64,000 nt of DNA from Tatumella ptyseos ATCC 33301 (lineage in GTDB: Bacteria; Pseudomonadota; Gammaproteobacteria; Enterobacterales; Enterobacteriaceae), in NCBI RefSeq assembly GCF_000735525.1, contig NZ_JMPR01000035.1:186001-250000 (forward strand). Reading direction: 5' to 3'. The notes below the pieces were generated by a model that was not told the origin of the DNA, did no database searches, and worked only from the letters and a program-made list of their open reading frames with translations. Below, one piece after another: positions 43,167-52,071 of this stretch; the first letter of the stretch is position 1, and each line of letters opens with the position of its first letter. The position numbers and the translations under genes were made by a program.

Positions 43167-43389
43167 AATTTCGCCGGAACTATGCAGTGAAAATAGCAAC
43201 CTTCACGTCCGGCGAGACAGGTTTTAGCGGACAGGCTCCTGTATCCGCGTCGTGCAGGGCCGTACCGGCGGTAGTATTCTGAATACCGGGTATTTATTCA
43301 CCGGCTCAGGAGGCATTTTCCTGCGGGGACTTTCCCCTTACCGGTAATCGTTCTATGATTAGGCCGAATTTTTATTATTTGGGCGTGTT

Positions 43390-44025
43390 ATGAAAACAAT
43401 TATTGAAGGGTTTCTGAACTTCCAGAAAGAAGTTTATCCGGAGCGTAAAGCACTGTTCCATAGCCTGGCATCCAGCCAGAATCCGAAAGCTCTGTTCATC
43501 TCCTGCTCAGACAGCCGTCTGGTTCCTGAACTGGTTACCCAACAGGAACCTGGCCAGTTATTTGTCATTCGTAATGCAGGCAACATTGTGCCGTCGTTCG
43601 GCCCGGAACCGGGCGGTGTGTCTGCCACCATTGAATATGCCGTTGTAGCACTGGGTGTCCGCGATATCATTATCTGTGGTCATTCGAATTGCGGTGCCAT
43701 GGGGGCTATTGCCAAATGTCAGGATATGCACAGCATGCCGGCCGTCGAACACTGGCTGCGTTATGCCGATGCGGCAAAAGCAGTCGCAGATAATAACGAA
43801 TATCCGGACGAAGAACATAAAGTCAGTGCGATGGTACGTGAAAACGTCATTGCACAGCTGAATAATATTAAAACTCACCCGTCAGTCGCTGTGGCACTGC
43901 GTAATAACAAAATCCGCCTGCACGGCTGGGTGTATGATATTGAAAGCGGCGAAGTTCAGGCATTAGATCGCGGTGGCAAGAAATTTGTCTCGCTGGCCGA
44001 AAATCCGGATACCTGCTTCGAATAA
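43390..44025 (+). CDS. cynT: Beta-carbonic anhydrase, CynT type
   Basis: A 211-residue beta-class carbonic anhydrase. The zinc ligands Cys39, His98 and Cys101 and the Asp41/Arg43 dyad ([10 protein letters not shown] and CGHSNCGAM) are present. The sequence follows E. coli CynT closely over its length, including YDIESGE near the end. In E. coli, CynT supplies bicarbonate for cyanase; no cynS is in this window, so it probably serves general CO2/bicarbonate balance. The ATG at 43390 has only a weak ribosome site. Confidence 0.9.
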   Translation: MKTIIEGFLNFQKEVYPERKALFHSLASSQNPKALFISCSDSRLVPELVTQQEPGQLFVIRNAGNIVPSFGPEPGGVSATIEYAVVALGVRDIIICGHSNCGAMGAIAKCQDMHSMPAVEHWLRYADAAKAVADNNEYPDEEHKVSAMVRENVIAQLNNIKTHPSVAVALRNNKIRLHGWVYDIESGEVQALDRGGKKFVSLAENPDTCFE

Positions 44026-44048
44026 CGCTTGCCGGCATTCGCTGACTG

Positions 44049-44075
44049 ACACTGCGGGTCTCCGGCCCGTAGTGT
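44049..44075 (+). terminator. Hairpin after cynT
   Basis: ACACTGCGGG and CCCGTAGTGT form a ten-pair stem (one G-U) with a seven-base loop, 24 bases past the cynT stop. There is no T-run. Confidence 0.5.
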
Positions 44076-44466
44076 CGATTCTCAGTTTACCTCCGAACCG
44101 ATAGCAGTCCCCGGGAGCTATTCCGTGACCCGGTAAGGGTATCCCTCGCTTCACTCTCCTTATTCGCTTTTCACACCGGCCCCTGCGCTGTTCGTATTAC
44201 CGGCAACCTTATCCAGCCCCTTTCCAGCCCGGTGATAAGCACCCGCGCCTGGCGGCGCACCCTGAAAGCCTGTCTGTTATCCGTATTACCGCCGGCATTA
44301 CCAGATAACATCCCGGTCGGATACTCTGCGGTTTTTATACCTGAGGCTGGCAGCACAGTTGCCGTATCCTCTGCGCGCGGTTGCCGGGGCATTGCGGGAT
44401 AATTTCCCTTTTTTGCGGTCTCAGTTTAAGGTAGAGAAAATTAGCGGTTCATTTAGGGAGAATGCG
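44076..44466. other. Gap between cynT and rutE
   Basis: About 390 bases without a convincing gene; a minus-strand frame (44171-44392) has no ribosome site. It should hold the rutE promoter. Confidence 0.35.
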
Positions 44467-45057
44467 ATGAGTACACCGGTTGACCGATCGGCTCTTGATA
44501 CACTGTTCCATCAGGCACGTACCCACAGTCACTGGCAGGATAAGCCCGTGACTGATGATATTCTGCAAAGATTGTATGAACTCACCCGCCTTGGCCCCAC
44601 GTCGGCCAACTGCTCACCCGCCAGATTTGTCTTTGTGAAATCGGATGCCGGCAAAGAGGCACTGAAACCCGCCCTGTCTTCCGGGAATATCGAAAAAACG
44701 ATGGCCGCCCCGGTCACCGTGATCGTGGCCTCTGATATGGCTTTCTATGAAAAGTTGCCGGGCTTGTTCCCGCATGCAGACGCCCGCAGCTGGTTCACCG
44801 GCAGTGAAAGTCTGGCACGGGAAACCGCTTTCCGTAACAGCAGCTTACAGGCCGGATATCTGGTCGTCGCTGCCCGCTCGCTGGGGCTGGATGTCGGTCC
44901 CATGTCAGGGTTTGATGCAGAGAAAATTAACGAAGTCTTCTTCCACGGGAGTGACTGGCAGGTCAATTTACTGATCAATATTGGCTACGGGGATGATTCG
45001 AAACTGCATGGCCGCTTACCGCGTCTGGATTTCGACGACGCCTGCCGCTTTGCCTGA
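44467..45057 (+). CDS. rutE: Malonic semialdehyde reductase RutE
   Basis: A 196-residue nitroreductase-fold flavoenzyme that matches E. coli RutE, including [56 protein letters not shown] and LLINIGYGD. RutE reduces toxic malonic semialdehyde to 3-hydroxypropionate at the end of the Rut uracil pathway. The start is ATG 44467 with AGGGAG upstream; the longer frame from 44359 is not conserved. No other rut gene is nearby, so here it acts alone, perhaps with YdfG, on aldehyde from another source. Confidence 0.92.
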   Translation: MSTPVDRSALDTLFHQARTHSHWQDKPVTDDILQRLYELTRLGPTSANCSPARFVFVKSDAGKEALKPALSSGNIEKTMAAPVTVIVASDMAFYEKLPGLFPHADARSWFTGSESLARETAFRNSSLQAGYLVVAARSLGLDVGPMSGFDAEKINEVFFHGSDWQVNLLINIGYGDDSKLHGRLPRLDFDDACRFA

Positions 45058-45065
45058 TAAAACAC

Positions 45066-45088
45066 CTCCCGGATCCGCGATCCGGGAG
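45066..45088 (+). terminator. Terminator-like hairpin after rutE
   Basis: CTCCCGGATC and GATCCGGGAG, a perfect ten-pair stem with loop CGC, 9 bases past the rutE stop, followed by ATTTCCTG. Strong structure, weak T-tail. Confidence 0.65.
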
Positions 45089-45148
45089 ATTTCCTGTAAC
45101 AATACGCACAGCTCATTCCAGTAGGATAATCGCAACAGCCGCTGCTGT

Positions 45149-45328
45149 TTACTTCTGTTCATCATCTGTCCATGCCGGGTCAATATACCCCGGACCGATG
45201 CCGTATAATCCCATAATCGGGATCATTGATTCGAGCAGCAGAGAACTGTCTCTTGCTCTTTCCGCCGACGGACTCCGCGTTGCCAGACCGGAGAGTCGTT
45301 TTAACTGCTGCCATAACCCGGATGCCAT
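45149..45328 (-). CDS. Possible small protein, 59 residues
   Basis: An ATG-initiated frame (minus strand) of 59 codons ending in TAA, opening MASGLWQQLKRLSGL and ending GPGYIDPAWTDDEQ. GGGGAAA lies about seven bases upstream of the start. The composition is protein-like (amphipathic start, acidic end), and it is not in the shadow of another gene. No family recognised; it fills an otherwise empty 590-base gap. Confidence 0.5.
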   Translation of the reverse strand: MASGLWQQLKRLSGLATRSPSAERARDSSLLLESMIPIMGLYGIGPGYIDPAWTDDEQK

Positions 45329-45647
45329 GATATTTTCCCCGCTGAGTTCTGATACCTACAGTTCAGCCTGAAAATCCCTTAAAGGGAAATATCAAATTTA
45401 TCGCTATTAGGGACAAAAATCGCATTAGCGAAGCACGTATCCGGGTACAGCGTCAGATCGACCTGAGGCGGAATAACAATCTGAACCTCGTCGCAGTGAC
45501 GCTATTGCCGGGGACCGGTAATTTTTCCCTGAATATCGGCAGTTTTACCCTGAGCAGGAAGAAATTTTTCGGTGACGTTAATTAAGATTTAGTTAACTTT
45601 CTGCGATAGTATCCTGTACAGGCCCTTTTCCTTTTACTGAGGACACA

Positions 45648-46292
45648 ATGTTCGATATCACCAGCTATAGCTTTTTTGTGTTATCTGTTTTTCTGCTGTC
45701 AGTCACCCCCGGCCCGGATATGGCTTATGTGATCGGACAAAGTGTGGTCAATGGCCGACGTGCCGGGTGCCTTTCTGCCAGCGGCGTTGCGCTGGGAAGC
45801 TGTACCCATGCGCTGGCCAGCACTCTGGGACTGACCGCAGTGATCGCTGCTTCGCCGCTAATGTTTTCGATAGTGAAATTCCTTGGTGCTTTGTACCTGA
45901 TCTTCCTCGGGGCAAAGATGATCCTGTCGACCTTCAGGAAACAGACCTCATCCCCTGCAGAAGCCGTCGCTCCGGTGACCGGTATCGCTGCCGGGAGTTT
46001 GCTATGTAGGGGATTTATTACCACGCTGACCAACCCTAAAGTATTACTTTTCTTTATCTCTTTCTTCCCGCAGTTTGTCACACAGCATGGCGCGCATCAG
46101 ACCGCGTCTTTCCTGATCCTCGGCATGACCTATGCCCTGGTCGCCTTTATGGTCGATATCTCCTGCGCACTGCTGGCAGGCGGAGCTTCTGATAAATTCG
46201 CGGGAAATCAGCGTTTACAGCGGGTGATGGACAGGATAGTGGGGACCGCATTTATCGGTTTAGGGATCCGTCTGGCGCTGACCCGCCGTTAA
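45648..46292 (+). CDS. RhtB/LysE-family amino acid exporter
   Basis: A 214-residue membrane protein with five to six transmembrane helices. The signature FLLSVTPGPDMAYVIGQSVVNGRRAG lies at about 16-41, and LTNPKVLLFFISFFPQF near 126 is typical of RhtB. Members export homoserine, threonine, leucine or other amino acids. Start ATG with GAGGAC upstream. Single gene, followed by a strong terminator. Substrate unknown. Confidence 0.88.
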   Translation: MFDITSYSFFVLSVFLLSVTPGPDMAYVIGQSVVNGRRAGCLSASGVALGSCTHALASTLGLTAVIAASPLMFSIVKFLGALYLIFLGAKMILSTFRKQTSSPAEAVAPVTGIAAGSLLCRGFITTLTNPKVLLFFISFFPQFVTQHGAHQTASFLILGMTYALVAFMVDISCALLAGGASDKFAGNQRLQRVMDRIVGTAFIGLGIRLALTRR

Positions 46293-46323
46293 GGGCATCC
46301 CCGGCAGCAGACGCGGGAAAGTT

Positions 46324-46352
46324 AACAAGGGAATGCCACGCATTCCCTTGTT
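46324..46352 (+). terminator. Rho-independent terminator after the RhtB gene
   Basis: AACAAGGGAATG and CATTCCCTTGTT, a perfect 12-pair stem with a five-base loop (46324-46335, 46341-46352), followed by GTTACG; 32 bases after the stop. Confidence 0.7.
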
Positions 46353-46531
46353 GTTACGCGACCAAAACCGCGTGTCACGACAGGGAGTGATACGGGTATC
46401 AGTCCGTGCTGGCGGTACTGCCCCGACCTGCCCCCGCCTCCCGCACGCGGGGCAGCCTTTTCATCGCAAGTGATGCATATCCACGTAGCACAACATAGGA
46501 ATGCAGAAACATTCCTGATCTGAACTGTCGC

Positions 46532-47146
46532 TTATTCATCATCCGGCAGGTCGAAACAGTGCTGGATAAAGTCTGTCGCCTGTGCGACTCCCTCAGCAGA
46601 AATCGTATGCGGTACACCAGGCTGATAGAACGAGGTGACCTCCACGCCGTCCGCCGCCAATTGTTGCTCTGCCCGGCGGCTTTCGGTCCACGGGATCACC
46701 TGGTCGTCCTGACCGTGGATCAACAACACCTTAGTACCCGCGGCCGGATGCAGGGGCGGCGGAGAGGCGAGACGTCCTGAAAACGCGATAACGCCGGCCA
46801 GCGGCAATGCCGCCCTTGCCAGAGCGTCCAGAGACATAATACTGCCCTGCGAGAAGCCGGTCAGCAGCACTTCATCCTCAGACGTAATCTTGTACTGACG
46901 GAATATTTCCTGCAGAGTGGCGTCGAATCCGGCTCTGGCTTCCGCGATCCGCGCCGGGCGGTTTTCTTCCGTCACCCCGTTTACGCTGAACCACTGATAA
47001 CCGGAACCCATGTCACACGGAAAAGGAGCATCCGGTGCAATACAGATCAGTTCCGGAAACGTCTCTGCCCAGAAATCACCTAACCCCTGCAGATCCGCAC
47101 CATTACTGCCTACTCCGTGTAACAGAATTATAATTTTCTTACTCAT
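46532..47146 (-). CDS. Alpha/beta hydrolase, phospholipase/carboxylesterase (YpfH-like) family
   Basis: A 204-residue carboxylesterase with the LLHGVGSNGADL oxyanion region near the start, the nucleophile serine in LTGFSQGSIMSLD (about 108), the acid in LLIHGQDDQVIP and the His in GVPHTISAEG. It belongs to the phospholipase/carboxylesterase family that includes YpfH. I take ATG 47146 (GAGGA upstream) as the start; the frame extending to 47413 has no support. Cytoplasmic; substrate unknown. Confidence 0.85.
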   Translation of the reverse strand: MSKKIIILLHGVGSNGADLQGLGDFWAETFPELICIAPDAPFPCDMGSGYQWFSVNGVTEENRPARIAEARAGFDATLQEIFRQYKITSEDEVLLTGFSQGSIMSLDALARAALPLAGVIAFSGRLASPPPLHPAAGTKVLLIHGQDDQVIPWTESRRAEQQLAADGVEVTSFYQPGVPHTISAEGVAQATDFIQHCFDLPDDE

Positions 47147-47728
47147 AGTTGTCCTCTTACAATCCCGGGCCGGGTCAGCCAGACACGGCTGGCACACTGC
47201 CCGCCGGGTTAAGCGTGTCTTCGAATAATCGCGCTGTCGCTGTTTTGCCGCACCGGACGACAGATCTCCGGCCCTCCGTAAGACCGGACGCGGAGAACGG
47301 GCATCCGGGAAGTATACAGATGATGCAACGATGCGCATTTCAGATGCCCGGCTCGCGGTGACCCGCACGAAAATGCGGAACACCGTTTTGGGTCGCGGTG
47401 CCGGCGGCGGCAAGCGCCTTTCACCAGGAATGATTGTGCCGTATCCGCCAGTGTAGCAAAAACTTAAGTGAATGTTATCCGGCAGGCATCGGCGAAGAGG
47501 ATCTTTGCCCTGTCCTCCGGGGAAACGGCTGTGGAAAGTCTGTGATTGTGGTTCGTGCAGGGGTTGATTCCACTGACCGGGACAGTCATAGATTTAACGT
47601 GTTTCCACCCGGCCATAGTGATCCAGCCTGCCTTCCGGTCAGAGAGGCAGGACTGCCTTGGGGGTTAAAGCTGAACACCGTTATTTTGCGGCGGAGCGCC
47701 CGCGGTCAGAGCCACGGGCGTGGCAGCA
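47147..47728. other. Gap without a convincing gene
   Basis: About 580 bases of normal GC. Frames on the plus strand (47434-47811, 47149-47361) lack start signals and family likeness. Inverted GCGCCCG/CGGGCGT segments near 47697-47720 may terminate the downstream minus-strand gene. Confidence 0.35.
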
Positions 47729-48730
47729 TCAGAATCCTTCCAGCACAATTTTACCGCGTGAACGTCCGGTTTCTATCCTGCGATGCGCTTCGCGCAGGCT
47801 GGCGGCAGTAATTTTACCCGCATGTTCATCCAGGGTGGTCCGCAATGTCCCGTTATCAATCAGAGACGCAATATCATTCAGGATCTCATGCTGACGGCTC
47901 ATATCTTCCGTCGTATACAGCGAACGGGTAAACATCAGTTCCCAGTGCAGGGAAATCGCTTTACGTTTCAACGGGATGGCATCCAGCGCTTTTGGATCAT
48001 CAATTAATCCCAGCCGCCCCTGCGGGGTCATTATCTCAATCAGCTGGTCATAATAATCGTCGGTATGAGTCAGGCTGGCCACATAATCGACAGAACGGAT
48101 ACCTTTCGCCGCCAGTTGTTCACTGAACGGCTGACGGTGGTCGATAACATGATCGGCACCGAGGGATTCAACCCACTGCTGTGTTTCCGGGCGTGAGGCG
48201 GTGCCGATCACCGTCAGGCCGGTCAGCCGGCTGGCCAGTTGTGTCAGAATGGAGCCCACACCCCCGCCTGCACCGACGATCAACAGGCTTTTCCCCTGGC
48301 CCCCTCCGACCTGTAAGCGGTCAAAGAGTAATTCCCAGGCGGTCAGGGAGGTCAGCGGAAGTGCGGCGGCTTCTGCGGCACTCAGGGTGGCCGGTTTGCG
48401 ACCGGTAATACGTTCATCCACCAGATGATACTCTGCATAAGTGCCCGGGCGGATTAACGACCCCGCATAGAAGACTTCATCCCCCGGGCTGAATAATGTG
48501 ACACTGTCACCTACGGCTTCCACCACGCCGCAGGCATCCCAGCCAAGAACTTTGGGTGAGGACGGGTTATCACTCTGACGTACTTTAGTATCGACAGGGT
48601 TTACCGAGATGGCCTTAATTTTCACCAGCAGGTCATGACCGGAAGGCTGCGGTTTTTCCAGTTCAGTGTCATACAGCGATTTCGGGTCGGTTAGCGGTAA
48701 ACCTGCCTGCTGATAAACGATAGCTTTCAT
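47729..48730 (-). CDS. Zinc-type alcohol dehydrogenase-like / quinone oxidoreductase family protein
   Basis: A 333-residue medium-chain dehydrogenase of the ZADH/TIGR02817 group. The N-terminal GroES-like domain includes KVLGWDACGVVEAVG; the NADP Rossmann motif GAGGGVGSILTQLA lies at about 158-171; the zinc-binding cysteines of true alcohol dehydrogenases are absent, so it is probably an NADPH-dependent enone or quinone reductase. The start is ATG 48730 with GAGGAG upstream. Divergent from a LysR regulator that may control it. Confidence 0.87.
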   Translation of the reverse strand: MKAIVYQQAGLPLTDPKSLYDTELEKPQPSGHDLLVKIKAISVNPVDTKVRQSDNPSSPKVLGWDACGVVEAVGDSVTLFSPGDEVFYAGSLIRPGTYAEYHLVDERITGRKPATLSAAEAAALPLTSLTAWELLFDRLQVGGGQGKSLLIVGAGGGVGSILTQLASRLTGLTVIGTASRPETQQWVESLGADHVIDHRQPFSEQLAAKGIRSVDYVASLTHTDDYYDQLIEIMTPQGRLGLIDDPKALDAIPLKRKAISLHWELMFTRSLYTTEDMSRQHEILNDIASLIDNGTLRTTLDEHAGKITAASLREAHRRIETGRSRGKIVLEGF

Positions 48731-48918
48731 TTGCACACTCCTCGGGTTGGCTTCGGGTCACAGTCTCTGCTGTCTGTCACCATTCTGGCCGACGGCCGGC
48801 AGCGGAAACAGAGCTTTTGCAGAGTAAGACTTTCACTATTTTTGTGAAAACAGATACGATTACTGCCGGAAAACGGGACAATCTGGCCCGTCAGCATGGC
48901 ACGGTAACGGAGGCAATA

Positions 48919-49854
48919 ATGGTTCGCCCTGAAGATCTCGGGTTATTTCTGCGCGTGGCTGCACTGGGGAGTTTCTCCCGCGCGGCACGTGAGGCTGGCA
49001 TCTTACCGGGCCAGGTCAGTGCGGCTATCCAGCGACTGGAAACCCGGCTCAATACCCGGCTGTTTGCACGTTCCACCCGCAGCTTACGGCTGAGTGCGGA
49101 AGGGGAAAAATATCTGCCTTATGCGCAGGAAATTCTGTCAGTGATGCAGGCAGGTGAAGAGATCCTGCATCACCGTGACAACGAAATACGCGGCACCCTG
49201 CGTATTGCACTGCCTTCAGATTGCGGCCGCAACCTGCTGCTGCCCTGGATCAGTAATTTTTGCCGCGAGCACAACGAACTGACTCTGCAGCTATCCCTGT
49301 CTGACCATATGAGTGATATTTTCCGCGACCCGGTCGATATCGCCATCCGTTACGGTATTCCGGATAATCGTCAGTACATCGCACAACCCCTGGCAGAAGA
49401 GAATCGCCGGGTACTGGTGGCCTCGCCGGATTATCTGGCGCGTTGTGGTCAGCCCCGCTCCCCTGAACAACTGGCTCAGCACACGTGCCTGCTCTATAGC
49501 CTCAATGGCCATATTTATGATAAGTGGGCATTTCCACAGGCCGGAGGCATGCAGCGCATCGCGCTGACCAGTCAGTGGCTATGTGATGATGCCGATGTGG
49601 TGCGGCGCTGGGCGGTAGCGGGTCACGGTATCGCCTATAAGTCGTGGATTGATGTCAGTGAAGACGTGGTTGCCGGACGACTTAAGCTGCTGCTTACCGA
49701 TATTCCGGGAGAGCCCGCCCCGCTGTATCTGATTTGTCCGCACCGTAAAGAGTTTTCACCGGCCATCCGCTTATTACGCAGCGAACTGAGCCGCCATCTG
49801 CAGGAAATCACCGGCAGACTGCCGGAGGCGCTGAAGCGGGCTTCTGCCCACTGA
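48919..49854 (+). CDS. LysR-family regulator
   Basis: A 311-residue LysR regulator with the helix-turn-helix at about 1-60 (MVRPEDLGLFLRVAALGSFSRAAREAGI) and a CrgA/DsdC-like effector domain from about residue 90 (GTLRIALPSDCGRN). The ATG at 48919 has GGAGG upstream; an open extension to 48817 is not supported. It is divergent from the ZADH gene, the most likely target. Confidence 0.88.
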   Translation: MVRPEDLGLFLRVAALGSFSRAAREAGILPGQVSAAIQRLETRLNTRLFARSTRSLRLSAEGEKYLPYAQEILSVMQAGEEILHHRDNEIRGTLRIALPSDCGRNLLLPWISNFCREHNELTLQLSLSDHMSDIFRDPVDIAIRYGIPDNRQYIAQPLAEENRRVLVASPDYLARCGQPRSPEQLAQHTCLLYSLNGHIYDKWAFPQAGGMQRIALTSQWLCDDADVVRRWAVAGHGIAYKSWIDVSEDVVAGRLKLLLTDIPGEPAPLYLICPHRKEFSPAIRLLRSELSRHLQEITGRLPEALKRASAH

Positions 49855-50137
49855 CATCATTAAATTACCTTGATCTTCCAACGATCCTTACCTAAGGTCT
49901 GTTGATTAACCGTCACCGGGGTTCCCCGTCACTGGCCCGCGGCCTGCAGTAAGCCAATCGCCACTGCTGAGGCACGCCGTTCTCAACGCCCCGGCCGGGT
50001 CTGCGGCCACGGTTATTTGTCTGGCGTTGTACGCCGGGGCATTTACCCCGACCGGAAGTTTTTTACGGCCCGGCAACGGGCCTGTTGCGAAGCGACGCCG
50101 GAACTCATGATCTTCCGCTTTACTAAGAGAATAACTG

Positions 50138-51058
50138 ATGAATGACACCGCCATCACCCCGTTTGATGCTACCGCCTTTTTTAAGCGTTTTTCCCATGGC
50201 ACCTTTGATACCGGAGAAACCCGGCTGAATTACGTCGCCGGGGGTGAGGGAGAGCCGTTGCTGCTGGTACCTGGCTGGCCGCAAAGCTGGTACTGCTGGC
50301 GCTATGTGATGCCCCTGCTGGCGGATGCCGGACGACGGGTGATTGCGGTCGATTTACGGGGTATGGGGGACTCATCGGTCGGCACCCGGGGCTATGATAC
50401 CGGGACGCTGGCCACCGATCTCGCGGCCCTGGTCGCCAGTCTGGGAGAAGCTCCGGTAGATATCGTGGCCCATGATGTCGGCAGCTGGGTCAGCTATGCG
50501 CTGGCCTGCGATCATCCGGCGCGGGTCAGGCGTCTGGCGCTGTTTGATGCGTTGATCCCTGGGCTGCCAGTGCCTGCCGGTAACGATCCGGCCCCGTCTC
50601 CGGCGAAACAGGCCGCCGCCACCTGGCATTTCAGTTTTAACCTGTTAGCCGATTTACCGGAAATATTACTGACGGGACGTGAAGCGCAGTTTCTGGACTG
50701 GTTATTCGATAACAAAACCCGTAACCCGCTGGCTATCAATGCCCGGGACCGCCAGGAGTATCTGCGGGTCAACAAACGGCCGGGTGCCTTGCGCGCGGCA
50801 CTCAGTTATTATCGCGAGGCCTTCAGTGAAACAGAGTTAAGGCGCACACAACAGCGTTCTCAACAGACGCTGACCCTGCCGGTCCTCGCCGGGGGGGCGG
50901 CACAGGGGGCTGGTCATAAATTACAACTCAGCCTGCAGGCCCGCTGTGAACGGCTGGAAGCCGCACTGATTGAGTGTGGACACTATATCCCTGAAGAAGC
51001 CCCGACGGCACTGGTCCGTGCCCTGTCCGGTTTCTATGCCCGGTACCCACACGGATAA
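50138..51058 (+). CDS. Alpha/beta hydrolase, epoxide hydrolase-like
   Basis: A 306-residue alpha/beta hydrolase. LVPGWPQSWYCWRYVMP (oxyanion HGxP variant) lies near 40, the nucleophile Asp in VAHDVGSWVSY near 111, and the catalytic His in ECGHYIPEEAP near 286. An aspartate nucleophile and a cap domain suggest an epoxide hydrolase or haloalkane dehalogenase-type enzyme. Weak ribosome site (AAGAGAATAACTG). No operon partner. Substrate unknown. Confidence 0.83.
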   Translation: MNDTAITPFDATAFFKRFSHGTFDTGETRLNYVAGGEGEPLLLVPGWPQSWYCWRYVMPLLADAGRRVIAVDLRGMGDSSVGTRGYDTGTLATDLAALVASLGEAPVDIVAHDVGSWVSYALACDHPARVRRLALFDALIPGLPVPAGNDPAPSPAKQAAATWHFSFNLLADLPEILLTGREAQFLDWLFDNKTRNPLAINARDRQEYLRVNKRPGALRAALSYYREAFSETELRRTQQRSQQTLTLPVLAGGAAQGAGHKLQLSLQARCERLEAALIECGHYIPEEAPTALVRALSGFYARYPHG

Positions 51059-51089
51059 TCCGGACGTTTACTGTGTTCTCTTAGCCCTT

Positions 51090-51112
51090 CCCCGCCCCTG
51101 CGACGGGCGGGG
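51090..51112. terminator. GC-rich hairpin between convergent genes
   Basis: CCCCGCCC (51090-51097) and GGGCGGGG (51105-51112), an eight-pair stem with a seven-base loop, between the hydrolase gene and the convergent GNAT gene. Confidence 0.55.
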
Positions 51113-51126
51113 GAGCGAGTCCCGGC

Positions 51127-51576
51127 TCACTGATTGCGTACCAGGCGGGGATTCTGATATGTGTAACAGTAGAAATAGTCAGTTTCTGTGCGCTCTGTAG
51201 CTTCAATTTTGTCATACAGAGCCAGCGCAGGTACGTTATTTTTCAGGCAATTCCAGGTCAGTGTTTTTCCGGCCCCGGTACTGTCCACTAAAGAGGTCAT
51301 TAACCGGTAGCCATACCCCCTCCTCTGAAATTGCCTGAAGATAACTAACAGCGAAATTTTTATGTTTTCGTTTTCTGCCTGCCGGTGAATGATGCCTGCT
51401 TTTACGTCATCAATGATAACCCAGCGAAAGTCTTCACGCCGGAGAGCACGGCTAAACCCCTGCTTCTGAAATTGTTCATCCCAGCCAAAAAGGTCCTGTA
51501 TAAAAGGCTGCATATGCTCTTTATAGACCTCAAACAGATCCATTTGCGGATCCACTTTCTGATATTTTACAGCCAT
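51127..51576 (-). CDS. GNAT-family N-acetyltransferase
   Basis: About 149 residues. The acetyl-CoA motif is visible as ISLLVIFRQFQRRGYGYRLMTSL (V/I-x-x-x-x-R-x-x-G-x-G/A), about 79-101, with LNCLKNNVPALALYDKIE-like motif B following. The start could be ATG 51576 or GTG 51591; both have possible ribosome sites. Small-molecule or protein acetyltransferase; the substrate is unknown. Confidence 0.8.
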   Translation of the reverse strand: MAVKYQKVDPQMDLFEVYKEHMQPFIQDLFGWDEQFQKQGFSRALRREDFRWVIIDDVKAGIIHRQAENENIKISLLVIFRQFQRRGYGYRLMTSLVDSTGAGKTLTWNCLKNNVPALALYDKIEATERTETDYFYCYTYQNPRLVRNQ

Positions 51577-51698
51577 TACGCGGGTCCTCACTCAACTCCG
51601 GGAGTGATTGAAATTTGTTCTTATAAGCATCACAGATAACAAGTGCCACGACTTTCCAGCCTGATTTTCTTCAGTGATAGCCTACAGATCACTGCAAA

Positions 51699-51851
51699 TT
51701 AATAAAACTCCATACCTTCATACGGTTCAGCCAGGCAGGCACTCAGACGGCTTTTCAGATCACCATCGTGGATTTCGAGCTTGTGCCCGTCAGGGTCCAA
51801 AAAATAGACGGACTTTCCTTCACTCTTATTTATCTTCCACTCGGTTACGCG
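51699..51851 (-). pseudogene. C-terminal fragment of a FosA-like glutathione transferase gene
   Basis: About 50 codons ending in TAA encode [20 protein letters not shown], then [14 protein letters not shown] and EPYEGMEFY, the C-terminal part of VOC-family fosfomycin-resistance glutathione transferases (FosA), including the metal-binding Glu in LEIH. Upstream, the frame meets a stop near 51889 and has no start, so the first two thirds of the gene are missing. Not functional as it stands. Confidence 0.8.
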
Positions 51852-52071
51852 TTCCCTGTGATGGCGATAGCTCTTGTAAATTCAGAGTGTAGGCTAAAAC
51901 AGAGGGGTAAGGTGTGTCATTCCGCAGAGTCACACACCTTATCGCCACTCCTTCTGTCCGGGCCGCACGCCAGAAAGCAGCGAACGGCAACCGTATCAGC
52001 CTCCTGCCGGGGTAACCCTTTAGTCCCCCCCAGCTTCCCCCCGGTCAGGGGCCGTTTATCTGCCAGACTGT

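Noticed and set aside
45361-45600. Plus-strand open frame before the RhtB gene (about 59 codons)
   Set aside because: No start codon with a ribosome site and no recognisable family; it probably represents promoter-region DNA or an old fragment.
47434-47811. Plus-strand 125-codon frame upstream of the ZADH 3' end
   Set aside because: Runs antisense into the ZADH gene, no ribosome site, no family likeness.
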